12,477 nt of DNA from contig JAIPDY010000079.1 in the NCBI GenBank assembly GCA_021737445.1, forward strand, positions 1 through 12,477, read 5' to 3'. The first letter of the stretch is position 1. The number at the start of each line of letters is the position of its first letter. This document shows, piece after piece, positions 6,447-12,477 of the stretch. The DNA comes from Desulfotignum sp. (GTDB lineage Bacteria > Desulfobacterota > Desulfobacteria > Desulfobacterales > Desulfobacteraceae). The notes under the pieces are model-generated. The model had not been told where the DNA came from and made no database searches. It saw only the letters and a list, made by a program, of their open reading frames with translations. Both the position numbers and the translations under genes were made by a program.

Positions 6447-7886
6447 ATGCAGGCAAGTTGTGAAAGTGTCCCGGGCGTGGTGGTGGCAGGTCTCAGGGGT
6501 GGATCAGGCAAGACCATCATCTCCCTGGGGATAACCGCTGCATGGAAGCGCATGAATCTTTGGGTCGCCCCTTTCAAGAAAGGGCCTGACTATATTGATG
6601 CCGGCTGGCTTTCTCTGGCAGCCGGCCGCCCCTGTTACAATCTGGATACCTATCTTTGCCAACCGTCTGTTGTGCAAAAATCCTATTTTATCCATTCCCG
6701 GTCCTGTGCTATCGCCCTTGTGGAAGGAAATCGCGGACTTTACGACGGCATTGATACCGATGGTTCCACCTCCACTGCTGAACTGGCCAGGCTGCTGCAT
6801 CTGCCGGTGCTTTTAGTGCTGGACTGCACCAAAAGCACCCGGACCATGGCAGCACTGCTTTTGGGCTGCATGCATTTTGATCCCAGAATACAGATTGCCG
6901 GCGTGATCCTCAACCAGGTGGCAGGCAGCCGCCACCAGAAAAAAGTGACCGACAATATTGAACAGTTCTGTAAGATCCCTGTTTTCGGGGCGGTGCCCAA
7001 ACTTGGGTCTGAAGATTTTCCAGAGCGCCATATGGGGCTTGTGACATCGGCGGAGCACGGATTTTCCAGCCAGGCCCTTGCATCAGTAGAAAAAGTGGCC
7101 AGGGACCATATTGACCTCAATGCCCTGTATCGGACAATACTCAAGACGTGCAAGCCTGCTCAAAAAATCGATACCAGTCCGGGCGGCAGGGAAAATCTTT
7201 TTCCGGCAGCGGCATTGGGTGCCGGAACAAAACCTGTGCCGCAGGATCAGGTGGTAATCGGCGTTATCAGGGATTCTGCCTTCCAGTTTTATTATCCGGA
7301 TAACCTGGCTGCCCTGGAAAGTCTGGGGGCTAAAATTGTGTTTATCAGTCCTCTGCATCAAAAAACCCTTCCTGATGTGGATGCATTGTATATGGGGGGA
7401 GGATTTCCTGAGACCCATGCACCCCAGCTGGCGGAAAATTCAAGCTTCAGGGATCATTTGAAGCACCTGTCCCAAAAAGGCCTTCCCATTTATGCTGAGT
7501 GCGGGGGCCTGATATTTCTTGGCAAAAGTATCTGTCTGGGAGACAAGGAATATCCCATGTCCGGCATTCTGCCCGTCTGGTTCGGTCTTTCCATTAAACC
7601 CCAGGGTCACGGTTATACCAGGGTTCTGGTGAAGCATAAAAATCCGTTTTACAATACCGGCGAAATGTTAAAAGGCCATGAATTCAGGTATTCCAAAATT
7701 TTGAAAATCGATTTCCAGGACCATGAAATGGCTTTTTCCATGGAAAGGGGCAAAGGCATTCTGGATAAAAAGGACGGGTTTTTCAAAAACAATACCTTTG
7801 GCACCTATACCCACATCCACGCCCTGGGGTCTGTTTCCTGGGCCCCATCCCTGGTGAAAAAAGCCAGGGCGTACAAAGCGAGGTGA
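6447..7886 (+). CDS. dsrN: CobB/CbiA-family siroheme amidase (DsrN)
   Basis: A two-domain glutamine amidotransferase of the cobyrinic acid a,c-diamide synthase family, 479 residues. The N-terminal ATPase domain has the P-loop GGSGKT (18-23) and KKGPDYID (44-51), which binds substrate in the family. The C-terminal class I amidotransferase domain (from about 268) has MGGGFPE (316-322), the nucleophile Cys352 in AECGGL, and the catalytic-histidine segment YTHIHALGS (454-462). Homologues directly after dsrABD are called DsrN and are thought to amidate siroheme to siroheme amide, the form found in dissimilatory sulfite reductases. A cobalamin-pathway CbiA is the alternative, but no other cob/cbi gene is nearby. 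No good Shine-Dalgarno precedes 6447, only A-rich sequence, so expression may depend on coupling to dsrD. The stop overlaps a GTG of the panC frame. Confidence 0.88.
   Translation: MQASCESVPGVVVAGLRGGSGKTIISLGITAAWKRMNLWVAPFKKGPDYIDAGWLSLAAGRPCYNLDTYLCQPSVVQKSYFIHSRSCAIALVEGNRGLYDGIDTDGSTSTAELARLLHLPVLLVLDCTKSTRTMAALLLGCMHFDPRIQIAGVILNQVAGSRHQKKVTDNIEQFCKIPVFGAVPKLGSEDFPERHMGLVTSAEHGFSSQALASVEKVARDHIDLNALYRTILKTCKPAQKIDTSPGGRENLFPAAALGAGTKPVPQDQVVIGVIRDSAFQFYYPDNLAALESLGAKIVFISPLHQKTLPDVDALYMGGGFPETHAPQLAENSSFRDHLKHLSQKGLPIYAECGGLIFLGKSICLGDKEYPMSGILPVWFGLSIKPQGHGYTRVLVKHKNPFYNTGEMLKGHEFRYSKILKIDFQDHEMAFSMERGKGILDKKDGFFKNNTFGTYTHIHALGSVSWAPSLVKKARAYKAR
7881..7886 (+). promoter_or_regulatory. 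Ribosome binding site deciding the panC start
   Basis: AGGTGA, formed by the last codons and stop of dsrN, sits 5 bases before the ATG at 7892. This favours that ATG over the in-frame GTG at 7883, which overlaps the dsrN stop but has no Shine-Dalgarno of its own. Confidence 0.6.
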
Positions 7887-7891
7887 GATCC

Positions 7892-8752
7892 ATGCAGGTG
7901 ATTGCAACAATCGATGAAATGACACGGTTTTCTGAAAATCTGCGCACCCGGGGACAGACCATTGCGTTTGTACCCACCATGGGGTATCTGCACGCGGGTC
8001 ATCTGGCCCTGATGGCGGAAGGGAAAAAAAAAGCAGAGAATCTGGTGGTATCCATCTTTGTGAACCCGGCCCAGTTCGGACCCAGCGAAGATTTTTCCAC
8101 CTACCCCCGGGCAATGGAACAGGATCTGGAACAGTGCCGAAATATCGGGGCAGACGCCGTGTTCACACCGGTTTCAACCGATATATATCCAAAAGGGTTC
8201 CAGACCTATGTGGAACTGGAAAAGCTGCCCCATCACCTGTGCGGCCTTTCGCGTCCTGTGTTTTTCAAAGGGGTGGCCACGGTGGTGACCAAACTGTTTA
8301 ATATCGTCAAACCCAATCTGGCCGTGTTCGGTGAAAAGGATTATCAGCAGCTGGCCATTATCCGGCAGCTGGTAACCGACCTGAATTTTGACATAGAGAT
8401 TGTCGGAGTACCTATTGTCCGGGAACCGGACGGCCTGGCAAAAAGCTCGAGAAACAAATACCTGTCACAACAAGAGCGTCCCCACGCCCTGCTGCTTAAC
8501 CGCTGTCTTGACACAGCGCAAAAAATGGTTGAGCAGGGAGAAACAGATGCCCGGAAAATAGTGGATATGGCCACTGGAATCTTATTGTCCTGTCCGGACA
8601 TCAGGGTTGACTATGTTTGTGTCTGTGATCCTGTCACCCTGGACGGGGTCGACAGTGTCCGGAAAAAAGCCCTCATGGCCCTTGCCGTGTGGCTGGGAAA
8701 AACCAGGCTCATTGACAACCGGATGCTGGTTTTACCAGACAGGGCAAAATGA
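7892..8752 (+). CDS. panC: Pantothenate synthetase (PanC)
   Basis: PanC joins pantoate and beta-alanine with ATP via a pantoyl-adenylate, the last step of pantothenate (coenzyme A precursor) synthesis, in the cytoplasm. The 286 residues match the usual 280 or so. Nucleotidyltransferase signatures are clear: PTMGYLHAGH (the HxGH class motif, Glu replaced by Ala compared with the common PTMGxLHEGH), FVNPAQFGP, GEKDYQQL, and REPDGLAKSSRNKYL near the second ATP-binding motif. It begins 5 bases after dsrN, so it is almost certainly the last gene of the dsr transcript. No panB or panD is present here. Its link to sulfite reduction is probably only co-transcription. The frame can be extended by three codons to a GTG at 7883. 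Confidence 0.95.
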   Translation: MQVIATIDEMTRFSENLRTRGQTIAFVPTMGYLHAGHLALMAEGKKKAENLVVSIFVNPAQFGPSEDFSTYPRAMEQDLEQCRNIGADAVFTPVSTDIYPKGFQTYVELEKLPHHLCGLSRPVFFKGVATVVTKLFNIVKPNLAVFGEKDYQQLAIIRQLVTDLNFDIEIVGVPIVREPDGLAKSSRNKYLSQQERPHALLLNRCLDTAQKMVEQGETDARKIVDMATGILLSCPDIRVDYVCVCDPVTLDGVDSVRKKALMALAVWLGKTRLIDNRMLVLPDRAK

Positions 8753-8756
8753 TTCC

Positions 8757-8800
8757 AAAAAAAGCAGGCGGATTTCCGGTCATCGGAAAAACCGCCTGCT
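8757..8800 (-). terminator. Strong hairpin terminator between panC and the cytochrome gene
   Basis: AGCAGGCGG (8763-8771) pairs with CCGCCTGCT (8792-8800), continued inside by TTTCCG (8773-8778) and CGGAAA (8784-8789). Read on the minus strand the hairpin is followed by seven T (complement of 8757-8763), a typical intrinsic terminator for the cytochrome gene. On the plus strand no T-run follows, so it would stop the dsr operon less well but could protect its 3' end. Confidence 0.75.
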
Positions 8801-8839
8801 GGTAAGTCAGATCAAAGTGCAAATAAAGATTTGCGGTGA

Positions 8840-9301
8840 TCAGGCTTTTTCATGGCACTGGTTGCAGGAAGTGGGGGCCGGTCCCTTGCGGCCTTTGGGA
8901 TCGCCGGCTTCGATATTCACCTCTTTGTGGCATTCTCTGCAGTTTTCATGCATGGCATTCTCATGGACCATGATGTCTCTTCTGTTATCTTTATCTTTTT
9001 CAAAGATATTGTGGCATTCATAACAGGGGTGAACCTCATCCCCCATTTTAAGCTCTAAAGGCTCTCCGGTCTCATCATGGTGGCACTCGCCGCATGAAAT
9101 ACCGTAATCTTCGGTGTGTTTTTTGTGTGTAAAGGTGACAGGTTTAAACCGGGGCGGGCCTTTTTTGCGTTTAGTATCTTCATAACCAGGAGTGGTTATG
9201 GGAAATGTGTCATCCACCTGTGTGCCTGCCTGGAGACCTGTTGTAACAAAAATCGCTGCAATGGCGCCGGCCAGCAGCAGCATAATCAGTTTTTTGTTCA
9301 T
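8840..9301 (-). CDS. Periplasmic tetraheme cytochrome c3 family protein
   Basis: A 153-residue exported c-type cytochrome. Residues 1-25 form a Sec signal peptide (MNKK, a hydrophobic core, likely cleavage after LQA). Four heme-attachment motifs are visible: CGECH (70-74, followed by a second His), CYECH (93-97), CRECH (121-125) and CNQCH (146-150). Extra histidines, such as His59 and His62 in FTHKKH, His75, His113 and His118, can be the distal ligands of bis-histidine hemes. Cytochromes of this class carry electrons in the periplasm between hydrogenases or formate dehydrogenases and membrane complexes. All motifs are CXXCH, whereas classical type I c3 has two CX4CH sites, so this is a c3-family relative rather than certain TpI-c3. 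AAGGAG lies 11 bases before the ATG, a rather long spacing. It converges on panC and is monocistronic by its surroundings. Confidence 0.92.
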   Translation of the reverse strand: MNKKLIMLLLAGAIAAIFVTTGLQAGTQVDDTFPITTPGYEDTKRKKGPPRFKPVTFTHKKHTEDYGISCGECHHDETGEPLELKMGDEVHPCYECHNIFEKDKDNRRDIMVHENAMHENCRECHKEVNIEAGDPKGRKGPAPTSCNQCHEKA

Positions 9302-9328
9302 AACGCGTTTTACTCCTTTAGCTGTTAA

Positions 9329-9374
9329 ATTATATGCCTTATTTCTTACCGGTACCGCCTCCCGCAGGACCGGT
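9329..9374 (-). promoter_or_regulatory. Putative promoter and inverted repeat for the cytochrome gene
   Basis: On the minus strand a perfect TATAAT (9329-9334) lies 27 bases before the ATG. The -35 region is poor. It falls next to an inverted repeat with ACCGGT arms at 9348-9353 and 9369-9374 and inner AGG/CCT pairing. A weak -35 with a nearby palindrome suggests activator control. Predicted only. Confidence 0.4.
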
Positions 9375-9455
9375 TGGATTTCATGAAAAATTATGCAAAG
9401 TTATTTGCACAACAACCAAACAAAGTCAATACAAAATCAGGATATTTCCAGGTGG

Positions 9456-10280
9456 TTATTTAGCTTTATCCTCCTTATTCTCCTTGTTTGAAGGAGACCC
9501 GGTACTGTCGTCAGATGTCTTGTCTGAATCAGCTGATGTGCCTTCATCAGAAAGTGTTTTCTTCCCAAATATCCGGGCACCAAGAATGCTTATTTCGTAA
9601 AGAACCATCAGGGGAAGGGCCATCATGATCTGGGTGATGACATCCGGCGGGGTTATCAAAGCCGCTCCCACAAAAAAGAGCAACAGCGCGTATTTTCGGT
9701 TCTTTTTTAAAAACGGCACGGTCACAAGGCCCATGCGGGCCATGAAGGTAAGTACCAGGGGCAGTTCAAACACCAGCCCGAAAGCCAGAAGCATTTTTGA
9801 AGCAAATGAAAGATACTCTTTCATGGACGGCATGGCCTGGATGGTATCGTTGGCAAACCCTAAAAAAAACTGGAATCCATAGGGGAAAACTATGAAATAG
9901 CCAAAGGATGATCCCAGAAGAAAAAAGAAAATGGACAGCAGCACCACGGGCAGCATATATTTTTTTTCATTCCGGTAGAGCCCGGGAGACACAAACATCC
10001 AGAACTCATAAAACAGCACAGGTGTGGCCACCACAATACCGGCAAGCAAAGATACCTTAAGATAGGTGAAAAAAGCCTCAGGCAGACCGGTAAAGATCAT
10101 TTGCGCATTTTTGCTGGTTTCCATGGCGGTTTCAAGGGGTGCTGTTAAAATCTGAAATAGTTTTTCCTTGAATGCATATGCCCCGGCAAATCCAACACCT
10201 ACGGCAATAAAAGAGCGGACCAGCCGGTCGCGCAACTCTCCTAAATGTTCTGTGAACGGGCTTTTTCTCTCGTTTTCCAT
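9456..10280 (-). CDS. tatC: Sec-independent (twin-arginine) translocase subunit TatC
   Basis: TatC is the inner-membrane core of the Tat translocase. It recognises twin-arginine signal peptides and exports folded, often cofactor-bearing proteins. The 274 residues contain the expected six hydrophobic segments. Key family features are present: the cytoplasmic start FTEHLGELRDRL (9-20) with Glu15 and Arg17 at the conserved signal-binding positions, FVSPGLYRNEKK (96-107) with Glu105 aligning with the conserved glutamate of the first cytoplasmic loop, and ALITPPD late in the protein. After the last membrane segment there is a charged tail of about 35 residues rich in Ser, Asp and Lys, absent from short TatC proteins. 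It starts 3 bases after the tatB-like stop, so the two are one operon. No strong Shine-Dalgarno is seen, consistent with translational coupling. Confidence 0.95.
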   Translation of the reverse strand: MENERKSPFTEHLGELRDRLVRSFIAVGVGFAGAYAFKEKLFQILTAPLETAMETSKNAQMIFTGLPEAFFTYLKVSLLAGIVVATPVLFYEFWMFVSPGLYRNEKKYMLPVVLLSIFFFLLGSSFGYFIVFPYGFQFFLGFANDTIQAMPSMKEYLSFASKMLLAFGLVFELPLVLTFMARMGLVTVPFLKKNRKYALLLFFVGAALITPPDVITQIMMALPLMVLYEISILGARIFGKKTLSDEGTSADSDKTSDDSTGSPSNKENKEDKAK

Positions 10281-10283
10281 GGA

Positions 10284-10649
10284 TTATCTGCTTTTTTTAT
10301 CCCCGCTGCCGCCATTGTCGGCAGCATCATTGTCAGGTGCTGTATCAGAATTGTCCGAGGTCCCGTTCTCTGGGACATCTTTTTTTTCCTGATCCGGATT
10401 TTTTTGATTTTTGCCTGTTTTCTCCTGGCGGGATTTGCGGGTCACATCTTTCATATCCGGGGAAGCAGAATTTATATCATGGAGCGTGGTTTCCATGTCA
10501 ATGCTGCGTTTGAAATCCTGTGCTGACTTTTTGAATTCACCCATGGCCCGGCCCAGGGTTTTGGCAAGTTCCGGCAGCTTTGCAGGACCGATGACGATCA
10601 GGGCTATGGCCAGGATCAAAAGGATTTCAGGCATTCCAAGACCAAACAT
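10284..10649 (-). CDS. tatB: TatA/TatB-family translocase subunit, TatB-like
   Basis: A 121-residue protein with one N-terminal membrane helix (MFGLGMPEILLILAIALIV), a hinge GPAKLP, an amphipathic helix (about 25-50, ELAKTLGRAMGEFKKSAQDF) and a long, charged, probably disordered tail. The acidic residue at position 8 and the Gly-Pro hinge resemble TatB more than TatA, which usually has Phe-Gly there. The TatB call is therefore preferred, but in this phylum one protein can serve both roles and many are simply labelled TatA/E. It is followed immediately by tatC. AAGGAG lies 12 bases before the ATG, longer than usual, but the family's N-terminus supports this start. Confidence 0.85.
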   Translation of the reverse strand: MFGLGMPEILLILAIALIVIGPAKLPELAKTLGRAMGEFKKSAQDFKRSIDMETTLHDINSASPDMKDVTRKSRQEKTGKNQKNPDQEKKDVPENGTSDNSDTAPDNDAADNGGSGDKKSR

Positions 10650-10688
10650 TTTATCTTATATCTCCTTTATTTGCAGCGTAATATACAG

Positions 10689-10725
10689 GTAAAAGGTTTT
10701 ACACCGAATTTCAGGGGCGTGTCAA
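10689..10725 (-). promoter_or_regulatory. Putative tat operon promoter with overlapping palindrome
   Basis: On the minus strand a perfect TTGACA (10720-10725) is followed after 18 bases by TAAAAC (10696-10701, four of six consensus bases). A palindrome with arms GTAAAA/TTTTAC around two bases (10689-10702) covers the -10 box, a classic place for a repressor site. The -35 box touches another inverted repeat at the end of the helicase gene. Predicted from sequence only. Confidence 0.45.
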
Positions 10726-10749
10726 CCTGAACAATGCTCAGGTTTTTTT
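10724..10749 (+). terminator. Terminator-like hairpin pointing rightward, overlapping the helicase stop
   Basis: AACCTGA (10724-10730) pairs with TCAGGTT (10738-10744) around a 7-base loop, followed on the plus strand by a run of seven T (10743-10749). The T-run is on the plus strand only, while every gene within 1.9 kb is on the minus strand. It would stop antisense transcription heading into the helicase gene, or it may simply be an inverted repeat beside the tat promoter. Confidence 0.45.
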
Positions 10750-12180
10750 ATTATATTTTTTTGTTGGCCTGGGCCGTCTTCTTCTTGTCTTTGTTTTTGC
10801 CTGGGCCGGCTTTGTCTGCTGCTGTCTGGGCAGGGGTTTGGGCAAAGGCTGTTCCAGGGTTTCTGACGGATATTCGCAACGGATTTTGTGGCCCAGCACC
10901 TCTTCGATCTGGGGAATCTGAAAAGAACTCATTTCATCGGCAAATGAGATGGAGGTGCCTGTGGCGCCTGCCCGCCCGGTCCTTCCGATGCGGTGGATAT
11001 AATGTTCGGGTTCAAAGGGCATGTCATAGTTGACCACATGGCTGATGTTTTCAATGTGCAGTCCCCTTGCTGCCACATCGGTTGCCACCAGAATATTGAC
11101 GGTGCCGTTCTTGAACTGATTCAACACCTTGAACCGGTTGTCCTGGGATATATCCCCGGACAAAACTTTGCATTTGAGTCGGTACCGGCAAAGTTTGTCG
11201 CATAAAAATTTTGCCGTATCCTTGCGGTTGACAAAAATCAGTACCCGGTTAAGCTTTTCCGATACAATAAGATTGTAAACATGCTGGAACTTTTTTTCTT
11301 CAGTGGTCAGATACACCACCTGCCGGATACTGTCGGCAGTTGTCTGTTTCGGGTCAATTTCAATCTGGACCCTGTTTTTGGTGGTCCAGGAATCTGCCAG
11401 GCGCAAAACCGCCTCAGTGAGAGTGGCTGAAAAAAACAGGGTCTGGCGCTTGTCCTTGTGGGGGGTCATGTACACAAGGCGCCTGACATCCGGAATAAAT
11501 CCCATGTCCAGCATCCGGTCCGCCTCATCAATTACCACGATTTCCACTTTGGACAGATTGATGCGTTTCTGCCGGATAAAATCCAAAAGCCGTCCCGGGG
11601 TGGCCACAATCACATCAACCGGTTTGTCATGAAGTATCTGCTGCTGTCTGGCATAGCCGGTGCCCCCGTAAACCGCCACAATTTTCAAAGGGGTGTATCT
11701 GGCCAGGTCATTGAAATCTTTTTCAATCTGGTGGACCAGTTCCCGGGTGGGTGCCAGGATCAGCGCCCTTGGAAATCCCTCTTTGTTTTTAACAGACATT
11801 TGTGTGAACGCCTTGATCATGGCGATTATAAAGGTGGCGCTTTTTCCGGTGCCGGTCTGGGCTTTGGCTGTGGCATCTTTGCCTGCAAGGGTATGGGGAA
11901 GCAGCGCAGCCTGGATCTCAGTGCAGTATTTAAACCCTAAATCTGCAATGGCATGCATGAGGTTTTCAGGCAGATCCAGATCATGGAAACGGGTCTTTCC
12001 CTCTTTGGGGGGCACAGAAAAATTGTCCAAAGACCAGGGCCTTTGTTTGACAGGTTTTCGGGCTGCCTGTTCCCGGTCAGATGGTGAGTTACTGCCGAAG
12101 GGTTTTTCGGCTGACGGCTGGTCTGTTTGTACCCGGGATTTTTTTAAAACCTGTTTAAAAAACGAAATAAGTGGTTTCAA
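10738..12180 (-). CDS. rhlB: RhlB-like DEAD-box ATP-dependent RNA helicase
   Basis: A 480-residue RNA helicase that unwinds short RNA duplexes with ATP, acting in RNA decay or ribosome assembly. All motifs are present in order: Q motif (Phe65 to Gln90), AQTGTGKS (107-114), PTRELV (144-149), TPGR (194-197), DEAD (218-221), SAT (251-253) and HRIGRTGR (396-403). The N-terminal 60 residues and the segment EGKTRFHDLDLPENLMHAI resemble RhlB of Pseudomonas-type bacteria. The C-terminal tail is basic (KTKTRRRRPRPTKKYNKK), probably for RNA contact. The start is a TTG at 12180. No in-frame ATG occurs before residue 75, which is already inside the core, so a non-ATG start is needed; only a weak Shine-Dalgarno-like GAG precedes it. 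The neighbouring promoter is not clear. Helicase identity is certain; the RhlB subtype is likely. Confidence 0.93.
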   Translation of the reverse strand: MKPLISFFKQVLKKSRVQTDQPSAEKPFGSNSPSDREQAARKPVKQRPWSLDNFSVPPKEGKTRFHDLDLPENLMHAIADLGFKYCTEIQAALLPHTLAGKDATAKAQTGTGKSATFIIAMIKAFTQMSVKNKEGFPRALILAPTRELVHQIEKDFNDLARYTPLKIVAVYGGTGYARQQQILHDKPVDVIVATPGRLLDFIRQKRINLSKVEIVVIDEADRMLDMGFIPDVRRLVYMTPHKDKRQTLFFSATLTEAVLRLADSWTTKNRVQIEIDPKQTTADSIRQVVYLTTEEKKFQHVYNLIVSEKLNRVLIFVNRKDTAKFLCDKLCRYRLKCKVLSGDISQDNRFKVLNQFKNGTVNILVATDVAARGLHIENISHVVNYDMPFEPEHYIHRIGRTGRAGATGTSISFADEMSSFQIPQIEEVLGHKIRCEYPSETLEQPLPKPLPRQQQTKPAQAKTKTRRRRPRPTKKYNKKT

Positions 12181-12204
12181 TATAATGCTCTGTGTTTGGG
12201 GTTG

Positions 12205-12250
12205 TAAAAAGAATAACTGCCTGTGTGTTACTAACAGACAGGCAGTTATT
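12205..12250 (-). terminator. Intrinsic terminator after the thiS-like gene
   Basis: A perfect 13-base stem (12212-12224 with 12238-12250) continues inside by four more pairs (TGTT/AACA). Read on the minus strand it is followed after one C by five T (complement of 12205-12210). It ends the sulfur-carrier transcript and separates it from the helicase gene. Confidence 0.75.
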
Positions 12251-12279
12251 TGTGAAGCAAAATTTCGCAGGATCTCTGC

Positions 12280-12477
12280 TTATCCCCCGGCCACCAGAGG
12301 AAGCAGCTGGATGACGGCATCCTTTGGAATAAGGGTATCCGCAAATTTCGGACTGGATACCAGTCTGCCGTTAAGCCGGACCACTGAACAGAATCGGACA
12401 TCTTCCATCTGTTCCAAAAGATCGGCAATGGTCATGCCCTGGTACCATTTTACAGGTTTGTCATCCACCTGAATCAT
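12280..12477 (-). CDS. thiS: ThiS/MoaD-family ubiquitin-like sulfur carrier protein
   Basis: A 65-residue beta-grasp protein ending in VAGG. In this family the C-terminal Gly-Gly is adenylated and then thiocarboxylated, so that it can donate sulfur for thiamine thiazole (ThiS) or molybdopterin (MoaD). Visible family marks are GMTIADLLEQM (14-24), VVRLNGRLV (32-40), and the late strand DAVIQLLPLVAGG. The length (about 66 is typical) and the VAGG end favour ThiS. MoaD-like carriers for tungsten or molybdenum cofactor, often beside aldehyde oxidoreductase genes, are the main alternative. The ATG lies at the last bases of the window, so the ribosome binding site and any earlier start cannot be judged, nor can the upstream neighbours that would settle the pathway. 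Confidence 0.8.
   Translation of the reverse strand: MIQVDDKPVKWYQGMTIADLLEQMEDVRFCSVVRLNGRLVSSPKFADTLIPKDAVIQLLPLVAGG

Noticed and set aside
6447..7886. dsrN as an ordinary cobalamin-pathway cbiA
   Set aside because: The family allows it, but its place directly after dsrABD and the absence of other cob/cbi genes in the window favour siroheme amidation. Not excluded by sequence alone.
8757..8800. panC/cytochrome hairpin as a full bidirectional terminator
   Set aside because: A T-run follows the stem only on the minus strand, so it is called for that strand. Plus-strand termination is uncertain.
9401..9429. Minus-strand TTGACT (9424-9429) as the cytochrome -35 box
   Set aside because: At 16-19 bases downstream there is no acceptable -10 box. 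The TATAAT at 9329-9334 is a better core element.
11693..12472. 259-residue plus-strand frame opposite the helicase and sulfur-carrier genes
   Set aside because: It runs through two convincing minus-strand genes and a terminator hairpin, with low-complexity Ser/Arg-rich content typical of a shadow frame.

Overview
This window comes from the chromosome of a strictly anaerobic sulfate-reducing bacterium, most likely of the Desulfobacter/Desulfobacula type (Desulfobacterota). The evidence is a complete reductive-type dissimilatory sulfite reductase locus (dsrA, dsrB, dsrD) followed by a CobB/CbiA-type amidase (dsrN) and a periplasmic multiheme cytochrome c3. No mobile elements, CRISPR arrays, tRNA or rRNA genes were seen, and no gene-free stretch exceeds 300 bases. 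This is a core-metabolism region.

Layout. Bases 1-1217 (minus strand): dapA, overlapped at its 3' end by the start of an unidentified gene that runs off the window. Bases 1218-1437: a divergent intergenic region with a good promoter for the rightward genes and a long inverted repeat. Bases 1438-3332 (plus): a two-gene unit, a tetratricopeptide-repeat protein and a 406-residue protein of unknown function with faint protein-kinase-like features, closed by an intrinsic terminator. Directly after that terminator is a near-consensus promoter for the dsr operon (plus): dsrA, dsrB, dsrD, dsrN and panC, bases 3565-8752. A long hairpin (8757-8800) separates it from the convergent minus-strand genes: cytochrome c3 (8840-9301), tatC and a tatB-like gene (9456-10649), an rhlB-like DEAD-box helicase with a TTG start (10738-12180), and a thiS-like sulfur-carrier gene (12280-12477).

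How the genes fit together. DsrAB is the siroheme enzyme that reduces sulfite in the cytoplasm. DsrD is its small winged-helix activator. DsrN is expected to amidate siroheme to siroheme amide, the cofactor form found in these reductases. PanC makes pantothenate and is probably a co-transcribed housekeeping gene. The cytochrome c3 is an exported periplasmic electron carrier. TatB/TatC belong to the translocase that exports folded redox proteins. dsrC and dsrMKJOP, the usual partners of DsrAB, are not in this window.

The least explained parts are the TPR/kinase-like pair beside dsr, the structured dsrA leader, the palindromes on the putative tat promoter, and a terminator-like hairpin pointing against all the genes around it. 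Nothing here is clearly a new biological system.
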